Below are positions 43,761-53,200 of a stretch of 64,000 nt of DNA, piece after piece. The first letter of the stretch is position 1. Each line of letters opens with the position of its first letter. Below the pieces are notes generated by a model. The model saw only the letters and a program-made list of their open reading frames with translations, was not told where the DNA came from and did not search any database. Source of the DNA: Pseudomonas sp. AN-1 (GTDB lineage Bacteria > Pseudomonadota > Gammaproteobacteria > Pseudomonadales > Pseudomonadaceae). The stretch lies in assembly GCF_034057115.1 (NCBI RefSeq), contig NZ_CP139195.1, forward strand, positions 3,906,001-3,970,000. The letters run 5' to 3'. A program made the translations under genes and the position numbers.

Positions 43761-44704
43761 CAGAGGAAGACCCACTCTCGAGGTAGTTGGGACAGCTGCA
43801 TCGCGTTGATTCTCTCGTCGGTAACCCATTGCCGAGGGGTTATCACGATCTTGTCCGGGTTGTCGTTGGCCCAGGCCGACAGCGCACTGAAGCCGCTGTT
43901 GGCGGTGATGTTGTGGGCGCACCTGCCGAGCAGGTGGAAGTCCTCGTAGTTCTTCAGGTTCTCGACGAAGACGCTGTCCGCCGGCAGGAACTCCGCGAGG
44001 TTCTCCCGGGACCAGGCGATATCGTCGGAGAACACGAAGAAGCGCGGCGCCCGGGTGTGTCTCGTCACGTGCTCGACCGCACTCCGGTAGTATTGCAGGG
44101 AGCAGGAGCCATGGAACTTGGCGTTTTCGGGGATGGACACGAAGTCGCCGCGGCGCACGTGCAGCGAAGTGGCGTTGGCGGCCGCCGCGATCTCGTCGGC
44201 GAGGGCGGTCGCCTGTGCGGAAAGCATCTTGGGCGTGAACTCGCGGACCAGCGGCCCCCGCAGGTGGTCGAACAGGGCCGATCCCATGCCCCATTCACCG
44301 TAGATGTAGGCATCCTTGCCGGTGTCGATGCCGGAGAAGAAGTTCGCGCTGGAGGACTTGGTGATGTCTGCCTTGTAGATCGTGTGGCCGAACAGCTTGC
44401 GCAGCAGCTTCTCCGGCGACTCGCTCCTTGGCGTGCCGAATGTCCCGGCGATGCCTTCGGCGATCCTGAAGCCGATGTAGTTGGGCAGCCCCTTGGCGCG
44501 GGCGATTTCCGCCTCGCTGGCCAGGCGCGCCTTGATCTGCAGTTTGTCCAGCTCGAAGTTGAACTGGGTTTCGCGCTTCTTCGGCCCCACATAGTTGGAG
44601 ATGTCGAGCAGCAGCTCGCTGCCGGACAGTTCGGCCAGGGCTCGGCCCACGGCGTACTTGTGCAGTTGGCTGGCGAGTCCGCCTACCAGTTTGACGACTA
44701 CCAC
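43760..44704 (-). CDS. GT11 glycosyltransferase, candidate colitosyltransferase
   Basis: A 314-residue protein of the alpha-1,2-fucosyltransferase family (GT11). The GDP-sugar binding motif is [10 protein letters not shown] near residue 180, and [14 protein letters not shown] and [16 protein letters not shown] are further family blocks. GT11 enzymes use GDP-L-fucose; since this operon makes GDP-colitose (3-deoxy-L-fucose) rather than GDP-fucose, colitose is the likely donor. The GTG start follows GGGAG. It lies between manC and rmlA, 15 bp after manC. Confidence 0.82.
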   Translation of the reverse strand: MVVVKLVGGLASQLHKYAVGRALAELSGSELLLDISNYVGPKKRETQFNFELDKLQIKARLASEAEIARAKGLPNYIGFRIAEGIAGTFGTPRSESPEKLLRKLFGHTIYKADITKSSSANFFSGIDTGKDAYIYGEWGMGSALFDHLRGPLVREFTPKMLSAQATALADEIAAAANATSLHVRRGDFVSIPENAKFHGSCSLQYYRSAVEHVTRHTRAPRFFVFSDDIAWSRENLAEFLPADSVFVENLKNYEDFHLLGRCAHNITANSGFSALSAWANDNPDKIVITPRQWVTDERINAMQLSQLPREWVFL

Positions 44705-44719
44705 AATCTTCTCCCAGGG

Positions 44720-46135
44720 CTACTGCCGCCCGTACTTGTCTTGCAACCGGACAATGTCATCCTCGCCCAGATACGAACCCGACTGGACCTCGATCAGTTC
44801 GAGGGGGATCTTCCCGGGGTTCTCCAGAGTGTGAACCTGGCCGATCGGGATGTAGGTCGACTGGTTCTCGGTGACCAGGTAGGTCTGCTTGCCGTTGGTG
44901 ACCCTGGCGGTTCCGCTGACGACTATCCAGTGTTCGGCCCGGTGGTGGTGCATCTGCAGCGACAGCTTGGCGCCGGGTTTGACGGTGATGCGCTTCACCT
45001 GATAACGGCTGCCCCTGTCGATGGCGTCGTACATGCCCCATGGCCGATAGACCTCGCGGTGGTCGATGTGCTCGTGGCGTGCGTCGCGCTTGAGCTGGTC
45101 GACGATCCGCTTGACGTCCTGGACCTGGTCCTTGTGGGCGACCAGCACGGCGTCCTTGGTTTCGACGATCACCAGGTTCTCGACGCCCACGGTAGCCACC
45201 AGGCGACTGTCGGCATGGATGTAGGTGTCATGGGTGTTCTGGGCCAGCACGTCGCCCAGCAGCACGTTGCCCTCGCCGTCCTTGGGACTGACGTCCCACA
45301 GCGCCGACCAGGAGCCGATGTCGCTCCAGCCGGCATCCAGCGGCACCATCGCCGCGGCGGCGGTCTTCTCCATCACGGCATAGTCGATGGAGTCCTCGGG
45401 GCATGCGGCGAAGGCCTCGCGGTCGAGGCGGGTGAAGTGCAGGTCCCGGGTGCTGCCGGCCAGCGCGGCGCGACAGGCGGCCAGCATGGCCGGCTGGAAG
45501 CGCTCGAGTTCCTCCAGGTAGCGGCTGGCGCGGAACATGAACATGCCGCTGTTCCAGAAGTAGCGGCCGCTGGCGAGGTAGCTGCGGGCGGTGGCCAGGT
45601 CGGGCTTCTCGACGAAGCGGGTGACGGCGAAACCGCCCTCGCCGACGGGGGCGCCCTGCTCGATGTAGCCGTAGCCGGTTTCCGGGTGACCGGGCACGAT
45701 GCCGAAGGTCACCAGCCTGCCGGCGGCCGCCAGCGGAAGGGCGGTCCGGATGCTGGCGTGGAAGGCCGGTACGTCGCGGATCAGATGGTCGGCGGCCAGC
45801 ACCAGCAGGATGGGGTCTTCCGCTTCAGCTTCGGCGACGGCCTGCAGGGCAGCCAGGGCGATGGCCGGGGCGGTGTTGCGGCCGACCGGCTCCAGCAGGA
45901 TGCCGGCTTCCTCCATGCCGAGCTGGCGCAGCTGCTCGGCGGCGATGAAGCGATGCTGCTCGTTGCAGATCAGTCGCGGCAGCGCCGCGTCCAGTCCCTG
46001 CAGGCGCTGGATGGTGGCCTGCAGCATCGACAGGTCCCGGTCGGCCAGCGGGAGGAACTGCTTGGGATTGAGCTGGCGCGACAACGGCCACAGGCGCGAG
46101 CCGGAGCCGCCAGCCATGATCACCGGGAATATCAT
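44720..46135 (-). CDS. manC: Mannose-1-phosphate guanylyltransferase / mannose-6-phosphate isomerase
   Basis: A 471-residue bifunctional type II enzyme. The guanylyltransferase half starts [20 protein letters not shown] and has [10 protein letters not shown]. The C-terminal cupin half ([40 protein letters not shown]) carries the isomerase. It makes GDP-mannose, the precursor for Gmd. No phosphomannomutase gene is in the operon, so that step must come from elsewhere, for example AlgC. The ATG at 46135 is the family start. Confidence 0.94.
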   Translation of the reverse strand: MIFPVIMAGGSGSRLWPLSRQLNPKQFLPLADRDLSMLQATIQRLQGLDAALPRLICNEQHRFIAAEQLRQLGMEEAGILLEPVGRNTAPAIALAALQAVAEAEAEDPILLVLAADHLIRDVPAFHASIRTALPLAAAGRLVTFGIVPGHPETGYGYIEQGAPVGEGGFAVTRFVEKPDLATARSYLASGRYFWNSGMFMFRASRYLEELERFQPAMLAACRAALAGSTRDLHFTRLDREAFAACPEDSIDYAVMEKTAAAAMVPLDAGWSDIGSWSALWDVSPKDGEGNVLLGDVLAQNTHDTYIHADSRLVATVGVENLVIVETKDAVLVAHKDQVQDVKRIVDQLKRDARHEHIDHREVYRPWGMYDAIDRGSRYQVKRITVKPGAKLSLQMHHHRAEHWIVVSGTARVTNGKQTYLVTENQSTYIPIGQVHTLENPGKIPLELIEVQSGSYLGEDDIVRLQDKYGRQ

Positions 46136-46160
46136 CTCATCGATCCTCTGGAGCCATCGC

Positions 46161-46631
46161 TCAGTCGAGCGCTGGCAGATAGGCGCGGGTGTAGGCATGC
46201 ACCTCGGCGCTGTCCTGCATCTCGCGCACGCTCCACCAGCGGTAGCGGTCATGCTGGTCGGCGGGCGGGGCGAGCTGCAGGCTGGCCGGCAGGTTCAGGC
46301 CGTAGCACAGGACCACGTAATGCGTGTCCGGTGCCTCTCCGGCTGCGCCGAACATGCTGTCAGCATAGAAGTGCTCGTGGACGTTCAGGAATTGCGCCTG
46401 CCCGCGTTCGAAGGCGTGCCCCAGTTCGGCCAGGGTCAGTCGACGAAAGGCCGCGTCCAGGCTTTCATTCTTCAGCACGCGGCCGCCGGGAGCGAACCAG
46501 AATCCCTGGGCGGGCCGGTTGCGACGCCTGCCGAGGAGGATCCGGCCTTGCGCATCCCGGATCAGCAGGTCGATCGAGAGCAGCGGCGTGCTCTCGACGA
46601 TGGTCCGGAACCTTTCCTGTTCGAGCAGCAT
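46161..46631 (-). CDS. gmm: GDP-mannose mannosyl hydrolase, Nudix family
   Basis: A 156-residue Nudix protein whose Nudix box is the modified form of GDP-mannose mannosyl hydrolases ([20 protein letters not shown]), lacking the usual REUXEE order. Such enzymes hydrolyse GDP-mannose to GDP and mannose and often accompany GDP-fucose and GDP-colitose operons, where they may adjust GDP-sugar pools. It starts 3 bp after the colD stop and lies 25 bp before manC. Confidence 0.88.
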   Translation of the reverse strand: MLLEQERFRTIVESTPLLSIDLLIRDAQGRILLGRRRNRPAQGFWFAPGGRVLKNESLDAAFRRLTLAELGHAFERGQAQFLNVHEHFYADSMFGAAGEAPDTHYVVLCYGLNLPASLQLAPPADQHDRYRWWSVREMQDSAEVHAYTRAYLPALD

Positions 46632-46634
46632 GGG

Positions 46635-47798
46635 CTATGCGCTGCAGATCGAGTGAAGAAGCTCGATCTGGGCGGCGATGTCGTAGTGATGGTTGCCGAC
46701 GAAGAAGCCATGGCTGTCGACCCGGTTGGCGTTGGCCAGTTCGCCGTGGATGCTGTAGTCGAACCACTGCATGACCTCGTTCTTGGCGAAGTTGCCGCCG
46801 ACGACGGGGCGGAACTCGACGCCGGCGGCGCTCAGTCGCTGCAGCAGCTCCGCCCTCGACAGCGGTGCTTCGTCCTTCAGGATCAGCGAGAAGCCGAACC
46901 AGCTGCTGGCGCCGGTTTCCTGCTGGATGCGCAGCCATGGGTGCTGCTCGAACAGGTCCTGGAAGCGTGCCGCGTTGCGGCGCCGGGCCGCGATCATCTC
47001 CGGCAGTTTCCGGAGCTGCTCCTGGCCGATGGCGCCGCTCATCTCGAGGGGGCGCAGGTTGTAGCCGGGCAGGACGAAGCGGAACGACTCCTCGAAGGGG
47101 TTGTCGCTCTTGTCGCTGCACACCCGGTTGACCTTCGGCAGGTTGCGGGTCCAGCCGTGGGCGCGCAGGCAGAGCAGGATGTGGTACAGCTCCTCGTCGT
47201 CGGTGACCACCAGGCCGCCTTCCATGGTGGAGATGTGGTGGCTGAAGAAGCTGCTGAAGGTGCCCATCGCGCCGAAGGTGCCGGCCTGCTTGCCGTCGAG
47301 CAGTGCGCCCATCGACTCGCAATTGTCCTCCAGCAGGACGATGTCGCGCTCGCCGATGATGCTCTTGATCGCCGAAAAGTCGTTGGGGTTGCCGAGCAGG
47401 TTCACGGTCAGTATCGCCCGGGTGTTCGCGCCGATGGCGCCCCGCAACTGCTCGAGATCCATGTTGAGCGTATCGAGGTCGATGTCCACGAACTTCAGCT
47501 TCAGGCCGTACTGCTGGAGCGGGTAGTAGGTGGTGCTCCACGAGACGGCGGGAACTATGACCTCGTCGCCGGCCTTCAGCGGGTTTTCCTTGCGGAAGAA
47601 CAGGGCGCCGATCATCGCGAGGTTGGCCGAGGAGCCGGAGTTGACCATCACGGCGTAGCGGCTGCCCACCCAGGCGGCGAACTGCTGTTCGAACTTGGCA
47701 ACCTCCTGCCCCATCGAGAACATGCCGGAGTCGATAACTCGCTGGATGGCGGAGTACTCCGCCTCATCCCAGGTGGTGCTTGCAAGAGGGTAATTCAT
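46635..47798 (-). CDS. colD: GDP-4-keto-6-deoxy-D-mannose 3-dehydratase
   Basis: A 387-residue PLP protein of the aminotransferase fold, matching ColD throughout: MNYPLASTTWDEAEYSAIQ, PAVSWSTTYYPLQQYGL, LLEDNCESMGA, RAHGWTRNLPK. The residue in the place of the PLP-binding lysine is His187 in SFFSHHISTMEGG, the mark of ColD, which removes the C3 hydroxyl instead of aminating. It converts the Gmd product to GDP-4-keto-3,6-dideoxy-D-mannose. An upstream in-frame ATG at 47810 overlaps colC; I prefer 47798 by homology. Confidence 0.93.
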   Translation of the reverse strand: MNYPLASTTWDEAEYSAIQRVIDSGMFSMGQEVAKFEQQFAAWVGSRYAVMVNSGSSANLAMIGALFFRKENPLKAGDEVIVPAVSWSTTYYPLQQYGLKLKFVDIDLDTLNMDLEQLRGAIGANTRAILTVNLLGNPNDFSAIKSIIGERDIVLLEDNCESMGALLDGKQAGTFGAMGTFSSFFSHHISTMEGGLVVTDDEELYHILLCLRAHGWTRNLPKVNRVCSDKSDNPFEESFRFVLPGYNLRPLEMSGAIGQEQLRKLPEMIAARRRNAARFQDLFEQHPWLRIQQETGASSWFGFSLILKDEAPLSRAELLQRLSAAGVEFRPVVGGNFAKNEVMQWFDYSIHGELANANRVDSHGFFVGNHHYDIAAQIELLHSICSA

Positions 47799-47799
47799 T

Positions 47800-48726
47800 T
47801 TATCGGCCATGCAGGGTGTCAAGATAGAATTCGTAGGTTTTGCGGATGCCGTCTTCCAGGGCGGTTTCCGCCTGCCAGCCCCAGGCACGGGCCCTGTTCA
47901 CGTCGGTCAGCTTGCGCTTCATGCCCACCGGCCGGTCCAGGTCGTGGGTGAACGAGCCGGAATAGCCGATCACCGCGGCGGCGGCGGCGTAATACTCGTT
48001 CACGCTGTAGTCGCTGCCCAGCCCGATGTTCATGGTCGCCGGCGTCGACTGCGGGTCCGGCAGGGCCTTGAGGATGGCGCCGGCGAGGTCGCCGGCGTAG
48101 AGGAACTCGCGGCGGGCGGTGCCGTCGCCCCATATTTCCACGCTGGGCTCGCCGTTCACCCTGGCCTGATGGACCTTGTGGATGATGGCCGGAATCAGGT
48201 GCGACCAGCGCGGGTCGAACTTGTCGTGCCGGCCGTAGAGGTTGCAGGGGATCAGCGTCCTGTAGCCGAGGCGCGGGTTCTCCCGGCGCAGGAACTCGGC
48301 CAGGCGGGCGACGGTGATCTTGGCCAGGGCATAGCCTTCGTTGGTCGGCTCCAGCGGGCCGCCGAGAACATCTTCCTCCCTGAGGGCATCGTCGCGATCG
48401 CGCGGGTACATGCACGAGCTGCCCAGATTGATCAGGTTGCCGATGCCGACCTCGGCGGCGGCGAGCAGGACGTTGCGCCCCATGTCGAGGTTGGCGACCA
48501 GGAACTGCACCGGCTCGAGGATGTTGGCCTGGATGCCGCCGACCTTGCCGGCGGCATGGATGATGGCGTCGGGCTGGCGTCTGTCCAGGTAGGCGCGCGT
48601 CGCCCTGTAGTCGGTCAGGTCCAGTTCGCCGTGGCCGGGGGTCAGCCACTCGTGCTGCAGGGCATCCCGGTGCTCCAGGATGTTGCGCCCCACCATGCCG
48701 GAACTGCCCGTAAGTAGAATCTTCAT
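47800..48726 (-). CDS. colC: GDP-L-colitose synthase (epimerase/reductase)
   Basis: A 308-residue short-chain dehydrogenase of the GDP-fucose synthase type. It has the NADPH-binding GSSGMVGRN near residue 9, VGGIQANILEPVQFL, the catalytic Ser and Tyr in GSSCMYP and GYALAKI, and the CNLYGRHDKFDP block. Because colD follows in the operon, I infer it epimerises C5 and reduces C4 of the dideoxy intermediate to give GDP-L-colitose. GDP-L-fucose synthase (Fcl) is the alternative. ATG at 48726; a GTG at 48744 is possible. Confidence 0.82.
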   Translation of the reverse strand: MKILLTGSSGMVGRNILEHRDALQHEWLTPGHGELDLTDYRATRAYLDRRQPDAIIHAAGKVGGIQANILEPVQFLVANLDMGRNVLLAAAEVGIGNLINLGSSCMYPRDRDDALREEDVLGGPLEPTNEGYALAKITVARLAEFLRRENPRLGYRTLIPCNLYGRHDKFDPRWSHLIPAIIHKVHQARVNGEPSVEIWGDGTARREFLYAGDLAGAILKALPDPQSTPATMNIGLGSDYSVNEYYAAAAAVIGYSGSFTHDLDRPVGMKRKLTDVNRARAWGWQAETALEDGIRKTYEFYLDTLHGR

Positions 48727-48744
48727 GTGTTTCGGGTCGCCCAC

Positions 48745-49863
48745 TCAGTGCTCGACGCTGGCCACGATGTCGTGACCGTGCGACTTCAGCAGGGATTGCC
48801 TCTGGGCGGTCTTGAGGTCTTCGCGGACCATCTCGGCGCACATTTCCTGAACGGTGATTTCCGGGACCCAGCCGAGCTTCTGCTTGGCCTTGCCCGGGTC
48901 GCCCAGCAGGGTTTCCACCTCGGCGGGACGGAAGTAGCGGGGGTCGACGCGCACGATCACGTCGCCCACCTTGAGCGCCGGCGCCTTGTCGCCCTCGATG
49001 TGCGCCACGATGGCCCGCTCGTCGACGCCCTGGCCTTCGAAGCGCAGCGTCAGCCCCAGCTCGGCGGCCGACCAGCGGATGAACTCGCGCACCGAGTACT
49101 GCACCCCGGTGGCGATCACGAAGTCCTCCGGCTGCTCCTGCTGCAGCATCAGCCACTGCATGCGCACGTAGTCCTTGGCGTGCCCCCAGTCGCGCAGGGC
49201 GTCCAGGTTGCCCAGATACAGGCAGGGCTCCAGGCCCTGGGCGATGTTGGCCAGGCCGCGGGTGATCTTGCGGGTCACGAAGGTTTCGCCGCGACGCGGC
49301 GACTCGTGGTTGAACAGGATGCCGTTGCAGGCATACATGCCGTAGGCCTCGCGGTAGTTCACGGTGATCCAGTAGGCGTACAGCTTGGCCACGGCATAGG
49401 GCGAGCGTGGATAGAAGGGGGTGGTTTCCTTCTGCGGGATCTCCTGGACCAGGCCATACAGTTCCGAGGTGGAGGCCTGGTAGAAGCGGGTCTTCTTCTC
49501 CAGGCCGAGCAGGCGGATGGCCTCCAGCAGGCGCAGGGTGCCCATGGCGTCGACATCGGCAGTGTATTCCGGCGACTCGAAACTCACCGCCACGTGCGAC
49601 TGGGCGCCGAGGTTGTAGACCTCGTCGGGCTGCACTTCCTGGATGATGCGGGTGAGGTTGGAGGAGTCGGTCAGGTCGCCGTAGTGGAGAATGAATCTCT
49701 GGTTGTCGACATGCGGGTCCTGATAGATGTGGTCCACCCGCTGGGTGTTGAAGGAGGAGGCGCGCCGCTTGATGCCGTGGACCTCGTAGCCCTTCTCCAG
49801 CAGGAATTCCGCCAGGTAGGAACCGTCTTGGCCGGTGATGCCGGTGATGAGAGCTTTTTTCAT
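48745..49863 (-). CDS. gmd: GDP-mannose 4,6-dehydratase
   Basis: A 372-residue SDR enzyme with NADP-binding [30 protein letters not shown], the active site in [16 protein letters not shown], and [20 protein letters not shown]. It converts GDP-mannose to GDP-4-keto-6-deoxymannose, the branch point to colitose here. The ATG overlaps the rmlB stop (ATGA) and the colC gene follows at once. Confidence 0.96.
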   Translation of the reverse strand: MKKALITGITGQDGSYLAEFLLEKGYEVHGIKRRASSFNTQRVDHIYQDPHVDNQRFILHYGDLTDSSNLTRIIQEVQPDEVYNLGAQSHVAVSFESPEYTADVDAMGTLRLLEAIRLLGLEKKTRFYQASTSELYGLVQEIPQKETTPFYPRSPYAVAKLYAYWITVNYREAYGMYACNGILFNHESPRRGETFVTRKITRGLANIAQGLEPCLYLGNLDALRDWGHAKDYVRMQWLMLQQEQPEDFVIATGVQYSVREFIRWSAAELGLTLRFEGQGVDERAIVAHIEGDKAPALKVGDVIVRVDPRYFRPAEVETLLGDPGKAKQKLGWVPEITVQEMCAEMVREDLKTAQRQSLLKSHGHDIVASVEH

Positions 49864-50924
49864 GATTTCGTAGTCAAGTGTTCGCTTCGGTGATCGTCGG
49901 CCAGCACATGGTTGCACCAGTCGAGATTGTTCAGGTACCAGGCGACGGTCTTGCGCAGGCCGGACTCGAAGGTCTCTTCGGGCGTCCAATGCAGTTCGCG
50001 CTGGATCTTGCCGGCATCTATGGCATAGCGTCGGTCATGGCCGGGGCGGTCGGTGACGAAGGTGATCAGCTCGCGATAGCTGGCGATGCCCTGCGGCTTC
50101 CCGGGGGCCAGCTCTTCGAGCAGGTCGCAGATCGTCTCGACCACCTCCAGGTTGCGCTTCTCGTTGTGGCCGCCGACATTGTAGGTCTCGCCGACCCTGC
50201 CGTGGGTAATCACCTCGATCAGTGCGCGCGCGTGATCCTCGACGTACAGCCAGTCGCGGATCTGCGCCCCGTCGCCATACACCGGCAGCGGCTTGCCGCG
50301 CAGGGCGTTGAGGATCATGTGCGGGATCAGCTTCTCGGGGTAATGGTAGGGGCCGTAGTTGTTCGAGCAGTTGGTGATCAGCACCGGCAGCCCGTAGGTG
50401 CGATGCCAGGCGCGCACCAGGTGGTCGGAGCTGGCCTTGGACGCGGAGTAGGGCGAACTGGGGGCGTAGGGCGTCTGTTCGGTGAACAGCGCGGTGGTGT
50501 CGTCGAGATCGCCATACACCTCGTCGGTGGAGATGTGGTGGAAGCGGAAGGCCTCCCGGCGGGGTTCGGGCAGTGCCTGCCAGTACTGGCGTGCGACTTC
50601 CAGCAGGGTGTAGGTGCCGACGATGTTGGTCTGGATGAACTCGGCCGGACCGTCGATGGAGCGGTCGACGTGCGACTCGGCCGCGAGGTGCATCAGCACG
50701 TCCGGCTGCTGTTCGCGGAAGACCCGTTCGACTTCGGCGCGATCGCAGATGTCCACCTTCTCGAAGACGTAGCGCTCGCTGGCAGCGATCTCGGCGAGCG
50801 ACTCCAGGTTGCCGGCATAGGTCAGCTTGTCGAGGTTGACCACGTGGTGATCGGTGCGGAGGATCAGACGCCGAATGAGCGCCGAGCCGATGAAGCCGGC
50901 GCCGCCGGTGACGAGGATTTTCAT
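49860..50924 (-). CDS. rmlB: dTDP-glucose 4,6-dehydratase
   Basis: A 354-residue SDR enzyme with [15 protein letters not shown], the catalytic STDEVYGDL and [20 protein letters not shown], and [14 protein letters not shown]. It makes dTDP-4-keto-6-deoxyglucose, the substrate of FdtA at the far end of the operon. First gene of the minus-strand operon, divergent from the membrane acyltransferase with 234 bp between. RmlC and RmlD are absent, so dTDP-rhamnose is not made from this locus alone. Confidence 0.96.
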   Translation of the reverse strand: MKILVTGGAGFIGSALIRRLILRTDHHVVNLDKLTYAGNLESLAEIAASERYVFEKVDICDRAEVERVFREQQPDVLMHLAAESHVDRSIDGPAEFIQTNIVGTYTLLEVARQYWQALPEPRREAFRFHHISTDEVYGDLDDTTALFTEQTPYAPSSPYSASKASSDHLVRAWHRTYGLPVLITNCSNNYGPYHYPEKLIPHMILNALRGKPLPVYGDGAQIRDWLYVEDHARALIEVITHGRVGETYNVGGHNEKRNLEVVETICDLLEELAPGKPQGIASYRELITFVTDRPGHDRRYAIDAGKIQRELHWTPEETFESGLRKTVAWYLNNLDWCNHVLADDHRSEHLTTKS

Positions 50925-51060
50925 GAGGGCGTGGCCCGCTGGCTGTTGAGGTGGGCTGAAAGGCAGCTGGGTCCGTGCCGGCCGCCTGCGATGCTGGTCG
51001 CAGGATAATTACCCGCAATCGGGGCGGCAACACTCAGGCGCATCCTGTTCGATAGCCGAA

Positions 51061-51069
51061 TGCTATGAT
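51061..51069 (+). promoter_or_regulatory. Extended -10 promoter element upstream of the acyltransferase gene
   Basis: TGCTATGAT, an extended -10 (TGn plus TATGAT), lies 90 bases before the GTG start in the divergent gap. The same nonamer occurs upstream of hldE at 56329-56337. No good -35 is seen. Confidence 0.45.
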
Positions 51070-51158
51070 GCCGCCAATTTTTCTGGGGTTCCGCGTCGTC
51101 ATGCCGCCCACCGCGGAGGTGTGCAGGCCGTGTGCGGCGGGTATGGAGGGGGTGCGTG

Positions 51159-53168
51159 GTGAGGGGTTCTGCAGCGAGTGCGGCGGCTGACGGCTTCCGT
51201 ACCGATATCAACGGCCTGCGCGCGTGGGCCGTGGTGGCCGTGGTGCTCTACCACTTCGGCGTGCCGGGGTTCGGCGGGGGCTTCGTCGGCGTCGACGTGT
51301 TCTTCGTGATTTCCGGCTTCCTGATGGCCGGCATCGTCGTCGGCGGGCTGGACAGGGGCGGCTTCAGTCTGCCCGGCTTCTATCTGGCGCGGGCCCGGCG
51401 GATCCTCCCCGCGCTGCTGGTCCTGGTGGCCGTCGTCCTGGTGGCCGGCTGGTTCCTGCTGATGACCAGCGACTATCAGATGCTGGGGCGCCATGCCCGC
51501 GAGAGCGTGCTGTTCAGCTCGAACCTGCGCTATCTCGACGAGTCCGGCTATTTCGACGCGGCCTCCCACGACAAGTGGCTGCTGCATACCTGGTCGCTGT
51601 CGGTCGAGTGGCAGTTCTACCTGCTCTACCCGCTGGTCCTGCTGCTGCTCGCGCGCTGCTGGCCGCAGCGGCGGGGGATACTCGCCGCTCATCTGCTGGC
51701 CCTGCTGGCCTCCTTCGCCGTCTGCGTGTTCCTCACCTTCAGCGAGCCCAGTCAGGCTTTCTACCTGTTGCAGTCCCGGGCCTGGGAGTTGCTGCTGGGG
51801 GGCTGCGTGTACCTGCTGGGCACCCGGCAAGGGCTGTCGTCGCGCTGGCGGGGGCTGCTCGAGGGCGGCGGCATCCTCCTGATCGCGGCGAGCATCGCGC
51901 TGATCGATGCCAGCCTGGCCTGGCCCGGCTTCCTCGCCCTGCTGCCGACGCTGGGGGCGGCCGCGGTCCTGCTGGCGTGCCGCAGCGGTTCGCCCTGGAC
52001 CGCCAGCGTCGTCGCCCAGTGGCTGGGTACCCGTTCCTATTCCATCTACCTCTGGCACTGGCCGCTGGTGGTCGGGCTGGTCTACTTCTACCGCCAGGAC
52101 GATCCCGCCTGGATCGGCGCCGGCCTGCTCGCTTCGCTGCTGCTGGGCCATCTCTCCTATGTGGCGGTCGAGGTGCCGGCACGGCGCTGGCTGGCGAGGC
52201 GCAACAGCCTGCGCAACGCCGCCTGGCTGATCGGCTGCCTGGTCGTCGTGGCGGTTTCCGCCCAGTTGGTGCGGCGCAGCGGCTTCCCCGAGCGGCTGCC
52301 CAGCGAGGTGGCCAAGGTCGAGAGCGAGCGCCAGAATCGCAATCCCCGCCTGAAGGAGTGCCTGAGGTTTGATGCCGCCTGCACCTACGGGGGCGATCAG
52401 GTGCGTGCGCTGGTGATCGGCGACAGTCATGCCGATGCCCTGGTGAGCGCCGTGGCCGATGCCCTGCCGGATGCGCGCCAGGGGGTGTACTTCAAGGGCG
52501 AGAGCGGCTGCCTGTTCGTCTACGGCGCGCGCTGGGCGGGCAAGGGCGAGCGTGTGGACTGCAAGCAGCTGCTGGAGGAAGTCGCGTCCCGACTGGACGG
52601 CCTGTATCCGGGCATGCCGCTGTTCCTGATCAACCGCACCACCTCCTACATCAGGGGCGAGCTGCCGGGGGCGGATGGCAAGCCGCTGCCGCCGATGGTC
52701 TATTTCTCGCGGAAGGTGGAGCAGCCCGACGCCGAGTATTTCGCCGAGTTCCGCCAGCACTACCTGGACACCATGTGTCGTCTGGCCGACCATCATCCGC
52801 TCTATCTGCTGCGCCCGGTACCGGAAATGCACGTCGAGGTCCCCAAGGCCATGGGGCGCGCCCTGCTGCGTGGCCGCGTGGAGGAGATCCGCATTTCCCG
52901 CGAGGAATACCGGCAGCGGCATGCCGAGGTCTGGGCCGTCCAGGACGAGGTGGCCGAGCGCTGCGGGGCGAAGATCCTCGATCCGCTGCCCTACCTGTGC
53001 GACGCCCAGTACTGCTACGGCAGCAAGGACGGCATGCCGCTGTATGTCGACGACGACCACCTGAGCGAATATGGCAACCGCCTGCTGCTGCCGATGTTCG
53101 CGCAGGTGTTCGCCGCTGCCCCGGCGGTATCCACTGCGCCCGCCATGCCCGAGGCCGGCGGGCGATGA
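51159..53168 (+). CDS. OafA/YrhL-type membrane O-acyltransferase with SGNH domain
   Basis: A 669-residue fusion. Residues 1-360 are an acyltransferase-3 membrane domain of about ten helices (DINGLRAWAVVAVVLYHFGV; GGFVGVDVFFVISGFLMAGI; LARARRILPALL; SYSIYLWHWPLVV). The rest is a periplasmic SGNH domain with VIGDSHADALVS near residue 414 and DDDHLSEYGNRLL near 630. It moves an acyl group, usually acetyl, across the membrane onto a surface sugar. GGAGGGGG favours the GTG at 51159. Its stop overlaps a downstream ATG. Confidence 0.9.
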   Translation: MRGSAASAAADGFRTDINGLRAWAVVAVVLYHFGVPGFGGGFVGVDVFFVISGFLMAGIVVGGLDRGGFSLPGFYLARARRILPALLVLVAVVLVAGWFLLMTSDYQMLGRHARESVLFSSNLRYLDESGYFDAASHDKWLLHTWSLSVEWQFYLLYPLVLLLLARCWPQRRGILAAHLLALLASFAVCVFLTFSEPSQAFYLLQSRAWELLLGGCVYLLGTRQGLSSRWRGLLEGGGILLIAASIALIDASLAWPGFLALLPTLGAAAVLLACRSGSPWTASVVAQWLGTRSYSIYLWHWPLVVGLVYFYRQDDPAWIGAGLLASLLLGHLSYVAVEVPARRWLARRNSLRNAAWLIGCLVVVAVSAQLVRRSGFPERLPSEVAKVESERQNRNPRLKECLRFDAACTYGGDQVRALVIGDSHADALVSAVADALPDARQGVYFKGESGCLFVYGARWAGKGERVDCKQLLEEVASRLDGLYPGMPLFLINRTTSYIRGELPGADGKPLPPMVYFSRKVEQPDAEYFAEFRQHYLDTMCRLADHHPLYLLRPVPEMHVEVPKAMGRALLRGRVEEIRISREEYRQRHAEVWAVQDEVAERCGAKILDPLPYLCDAQYCYGSKDGMPLYVDDDHLSEYGNRLLLPMFAQVFAAAPAVSTAPAMPEAGGR

Positions 53169-53200
53169 GCCCGTCCCTTCAACCGAGCAAGAGGCTTTCC

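Noticed and set aside
47800-48726. GDP-L-fucose synthase (fcl) as the firm name
   Set aside because: The fold fits, but the adjacent colD makes a GDP-fucose end product less likely; kept as an alternative only.
49860-50924. dTDP-L-rhamnose operon
   Set aside because: rmlA and rmlB are present but rmlC and rmlD are not in the window, and an fdt-type branch follows rmlA.
50925-51158. RfaH-type ops element ahead of the nucleotide-sugar operon
   Set aside because: I looked for the GGCGGTAG core in the divergent gap and did not find it.
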